Below are positions 61,545 through 64,000 of a DNA stretch of 64,000 nucleotides, piece by piece (positions within the stretch are counted from its first letter, which is position 1; each line of letters begins with the position of its first letter). This DNA is from Microbacterium immunditiarum (lineage in GTDB: Bacteria > Actinomycetota > Actinomycetes > Actinomycetales > Microbacteriaceae). Under the pieces are notes generated by a model that was not told where the DNA came from, searched no databases, and saw nothing but the letters and a program-made list of their open reading frames with translations. Made by a program: the position numbers and the translations under genes. The stretch is taken from assembly GCF_013409785.1 (NCBI RefSeq), contig NZ_JACCBV010000001.1:3038001-3102000 (forward strand), given 5' to 3'.

Positions 61545-62774
61545 TCAGGGCAGCGGCTTCTCCTCCATGCCCCACGGAGAGCCGTAGCCCTCGGGCGCCG
61601 GTGCGGCGAGCAGGTCGAGGAAGGGGCGGGCGTCGAAAGCCTCTGGGCCGAGCACGCCCGTGCCCTCCCACGTTCGGCGGGCGAGCAGCTCCAGCGCGAT
61701 GACGGGGTTGATGGCCGTCTGCCACACGACCGCCTGCGACTTGTATTCGCGCATCGACTGCTCGTTGTCGGCGACGTGGTACAGGTACGTGGAGCGCGGC
61801 GCGCCGTCCTTCCCCTTTCCCGTCACCCACACGCCCGCGCACGTCTTGCCGGTCATGCTGTCGCCGAGGGTCGCCGGGTCGGGCAGCGCCGCCGCGACGA
61901 CATCGCGCGGAGCCACCTGGACGCCCTTCACATCGACCGGGTCGGTACGGTCGAGGCCGGTCTTGTGCAGCACGCGGAGCACCTCGATGAACTCGTCGCC
62001 CAGGCCGTACTTGAACGTCACACGCTTCGCCTTCGTCCACCGCGGCATGAGGAGGACCTCCTCGTGCTCGACGTTGACGCACTCGACGGGCCCGATGCCC
62101 TCGGGGAACTCGAACACCTCGGGCCCGGAGAAAGGGGGTGTCGTGTACCAGCCGCGGTCCTCTTCGTAGATGACCGGCGGGTTGAGGCACTCCTCGATCG
62201 TCGTCCAGATCGAGAACGACGGCGCGAAGTCGTACCCGGCGACGACGAGGTTCGCGCCGTCGCGCACCGCCAGTTCGTCGATCTCGCTGAACAGCTCGTC
62301 CTCGGCGTAGCGCGCGAAGACGTCGGACAGGCCCGGCTCGACGCCGATGCCGACGAGGGCGAGACGTCCGGCGTCCTTCCACTCCTGATCCTTGGCGAAT
62401 TGCTCGTCGCCGAGTTTGACGCCCGGAAGCTCGTGCGGCTTGTCGGGGTGCGGATGCGACAGGCTCATCGCCATGTCGAGGTAGGTCGCGCCCGCGGCGA
62501 AGCATCCGTCGAAGATCGGCATGACGAAACGAGGGTCGACGGCGTTGAGCACATGCGTCGCGCCGGTCTCGCGCACGAGCGTCGCGACCGCGTCCGCGCT
62601 CGAGGCGTCGACCTGCGCGGCCGAGAGCCGCGGGTCGCCGAGCTCGGCAACCAGGGCCTCGGGACGGGCGGGGTCGTAGTCGGCGATCACGAGCGACTCG
62701 AAGAAGTCGCGACGGACGGCGATGCGCGTCGCCGCCGAGCCGACGCCTCCCGCACCGACGATGAGGATCCGCAT
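61545..62774 (-). CDS. Saccharopine dehydrogenase-like oxidoreductase
   Basis: A 409-residue NAD(P)-dependent enzyme of the saccharopine dehydrogenase/carboxynorspermidine dehydrogenase superfamily. The Rossmann motif is ILIVGAGGVGSAATRIA at the start. ATHVLNAVDPRFVMPIFDGCFAAGATYLDMAM and GIGVEPGLSDVFARYA are family blocks. The reaction is not certain; lysine, polyamine or opine metabolism are all possible. AAGGGAG precedes the ATG at 62774, with two in-frame GTGs just upstream. It lies 24 bases after the permease gene, so it probably acts on an imported amino compound. Confidence 0.88.
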   Translation of the reverse strand: MRILIVGAGGVGSAATRIAVRRDFFESLVIADYDPARPEALVAELGDPRLSAAQVDASSADAVATLVRETGATHVLNAVDPRFVMPIFDGCFAAGATYLDMAMSLSHPHPDKPHELPGVKLGDEQFAKDQEWKDAGRLALVGIGVEPGLSDVFARYAEDELFSEIDELAVRDGANLVVAGYDFAPSFSIWTTIEECLNPPVIYEEDRGWYTTPPFSGPEVFEFPEGIGPVECVNVEHEEVLLMPRWTKAKRVTFKYGLGDEFIEVLRVLHKTGLDRTDPVDVKGVQVAPRDVVAAALPDPATLGDSMTGKTCAGVWVTGKGKDGAPRSTYLYHVADNEQSMREYKSQAVVWQTAINPVIALELLARRTWEGTGVLGPEAFDARPFLDLLAAPAPEGYGSPWGMEEKPLP

Positions 62775-62798
62775 CACCACTCCCTTCTGCCGTGCGAT

Positions 62799-64000
62799 CT
62801 AGACCAGGCCCCCGTCGACCGAGCGCAGGTAGTCCGCCGGCTCCTCCGGCACGAGCACCGGTGTGTCGCGGTTCAGGCTCTCGCCCCGGAAGAACGGCTT
62901 GGACCGCGGGAAGGCGAACCAGATGAACATGAGCACGACGCCGAGGGCGAGCGCACCCACGCCCACGACGAAGGTGCCGCCGATGCCCAGCAGGACGGTG
63001 TATCCGTAGTCGACGTCGTACATGTCGATCGCCGACTGGATGAACGCGTACGTGAGCATGAGCGCCCCGGCGAGAGGAAGCAGGAACCGGAAGAAGAAGT
63101 TGCGCGTCGAGTTGAACAACTCCCGCCGGAAGTACCACACGCAGGCGTACCCGGTGATCGCGTAGTAGAACGCGATCGCGAGGCCGAGCGAGAGGATCGA
63201 GTCCTGCAGGATGTTGTCGCTGATGAGCGTCATGCCGATGTAGTACAGCGACGCGACGACGCCCATCACGATCGTCGAGAACGACGGCGTGCGGTACTTC
63301 GGGTGGACCTCCTTGAACTTCGCCGGCAGCGCGCGGTACACGGCCATCGAGAGGGTTCCGCGCGCGGTCGGCAGGATCGTCGTCTGCGTCGACGAGACGG
63401 CCGAGATGAGCACAGCGACCACGAGCACCCACCCGACGGGACCGAGCAGCCCGTCCTTGATGGCGAGGAAGACGTCATCGGCGTTGGCTTCGTTGCCCAG
63501 GCCCGTGCCGGTCTCGCCCAGCCCCGCGTACATCATCGCGGCGAGGGTGACCGAGACGTAGGTCACGAGCAGCAGGACGCACGTCAGCAGCGCCGCGAGC
63601 CCGGGGATGCGCTTGGGGTCCTTCGTCTCCTCGTTGAGGGCGAGGCACGTGTCCCAGCCCCAGTAGATGAACAGCGCCAGCAGGACCGCTTCGGTGAAGC
63701 CCTGCCACTCGGTGAAGCCGAGCGGGTTGAACCACGCCCAGTCGAACGGCGTCGGGTTGGGCGCGGTGCCTGCGAAGAACTGCCAGAGGGCCGCGACGAC
63801 GAAGATCACGAGCGCGAGGTACTGGATGCCCAGCAGCACGTTCTGCAGGCGCTCGCCGATCTCGATGCCGCGCCAGCTGACCCAGGTCATGAGCGCGATG
63901 AAGACGACGCCGGTCGCGGTCACCAGGAACACGTTGTCGGAGAGGAGGGCGTCCTCCGTGCTGCCGACGATGCCGTCGATGAGCGCCCAGAAGTAGATGC
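62799..64000 (-). CDS. APC-family amino acid permease (5' end beyond window)
   Basis: C-terminal 400 codons of an amino acid/polyamine permease of the APC superfamily; the frame runs open to the right edge, so the start lies outside. At least nine helices are visible. WQGFTEAVLLALFIYWGWDTCLALNEETKDPKRIPGLAALLT is the conserved helix 6 to loop region and LISAVSSTQTTILPTARGTLSMAVYRALPAKFKEVHPKYRTP follows the helix 8 pattern of the APA/glutamate-GABA-type carriers. Substrate unknown. It forms an operon with the saccharopine dehydrogenase-like gene. Confidence 0.9.
   Translation of the reverse strand, partial: IYFWALIDGIVGSTEDALLSDNVFLVTATGVVFIALMTWVSWRGIEIGERLQNVLLGIQYLALVIFVVAALWQFFAGTAPNPTPFDWAWFNPLGFTEWQGFTEAVLLALFIYWGWDTCLALNEETKDPKRIPGLAALLTCVLLLVTYVSVTLAAMMYAGLGETGTGLGNEANADDVFLAIKDGLLGPVGWVLVVAVLISAVSSTQTTILPTARGTLSMAVYRALPAKFKEVHPKYRTPSFSTIVMGVVASLYYIGMTLISDNILQDSILSLGLAIAFYYAITGYACVWYFRRELFNSTRNFFFRFLLPLAGALMLTYAFIQSAIDMYDVDYGYTVLLGIGGTFVVGVGALALGVVLMFIWFAFPRSKPFFRGESLNRDTPVLVPEEPADYLRSVDGGLV

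Noticed and set aside
59272..63432. A very long minus-strand open frame (over 1300 codons) across asparaginase, ald and the saccharopine dehydrogenase-like gene
   Set aside because: Arg/Asp/Gly-rich translation without any family motif, antisense to genes with clear hallmarks. It is an effect of high GC in third codon positions.

Overview
The window is a high-GC chromosomal segment from an actinobacterium, most likely a member of the Microbacteriaceae close to Microbacterium. The grounds are base composition, many GTG starts, very frequent leaderless starts, a fused anthranilate synthase behind a Trp leader peptide, and strong over-use of the heptamer GGATGCC/GGCATCC. I found no rRNA, tRNA, insertion sequence, prophage or CRISPR array. 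Coding density is about 95 percent and no gap exceeds 250 bases.

Most of the window is an expanded version of a conserved actinobacterial gene order. Read on the minus strand from right to left it runs dxr (55.8-56.9 kb), rseP-type protease (52.6-54.0), ispG (44.5-45.7), proS (41.0-42.8), nusA-ylxR-infB-rbfA (37.0-32.3), truB (29.0-29.9), ribF (27.1-28.1) and rpsO (0.1-0.4). Accessory genes have been inserted between these anchors. Many lie on the plus strand, so the window holds numerous divergent and convergent pairs.

Layout: 0-4.4 kb rpsO, a DUF167/MFS pair, an EamA exporter, YceI and a cytosolic FKBP. 4.4-10.3 kb a DUF1622 membrane protein, a PrsW-family protease, a fumarylacetoacetate hydrolase-family enzyme, a DUF4190 protein, aspartase and a cyclic-nucleotide-type phosphodiesterase. 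10.3-15.7 kb a phosphate transporter pair, an S9 oligopeptidase, phosphofructokinase and a small acidic protein. 15.8-23.3 kb a SNF2 helicase, a lipoprotein, a glycerophosphodiesterase, a DHA2 exporter, coaBC and an NRDE/TANGO2 protein. 23.3-26.7 kb a deoC-ALDH-ALDH operon for deoxyribose use. 26.7-37.0 kb ribF, truB, a uridine kinase-like protein, mutY, a lipoprotein and the translation operon. 37.1-43.5 kb an HdeD-lipase fusion, a DUF1206 protein, a LOG-family protein, proS and pyroglutamyl peptidase. 43.6-50.8 kb SDR enzymes, ispG, an NhaA-DsbA fusion and the Trp-attenuated anthranilate synthase. 50.8-58.8 kb an ECF sigma factor with its YCII partner, the site-2 protease, a Mur ligase, dxr, an FKBP lipoprotein and an acyltransferase. 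58.8-64 kb OsmC, an asparaginase-alanine dehydrogenase pair, a saccharopine dehydrogenase-like enzyme and a truncated amino acid permease.

Two regulatory themes stand out. First, 21 genes have a TANNNT -10 box 6 to 8 bases before the start codon, which implies leaderless mRNAs and fixes several start sites. Second, many gene ends carry hairpins built from GGATGCC and its complement. The clearest single regulatory element is a complete Trp attenuator at 48.73-48.86 kb.
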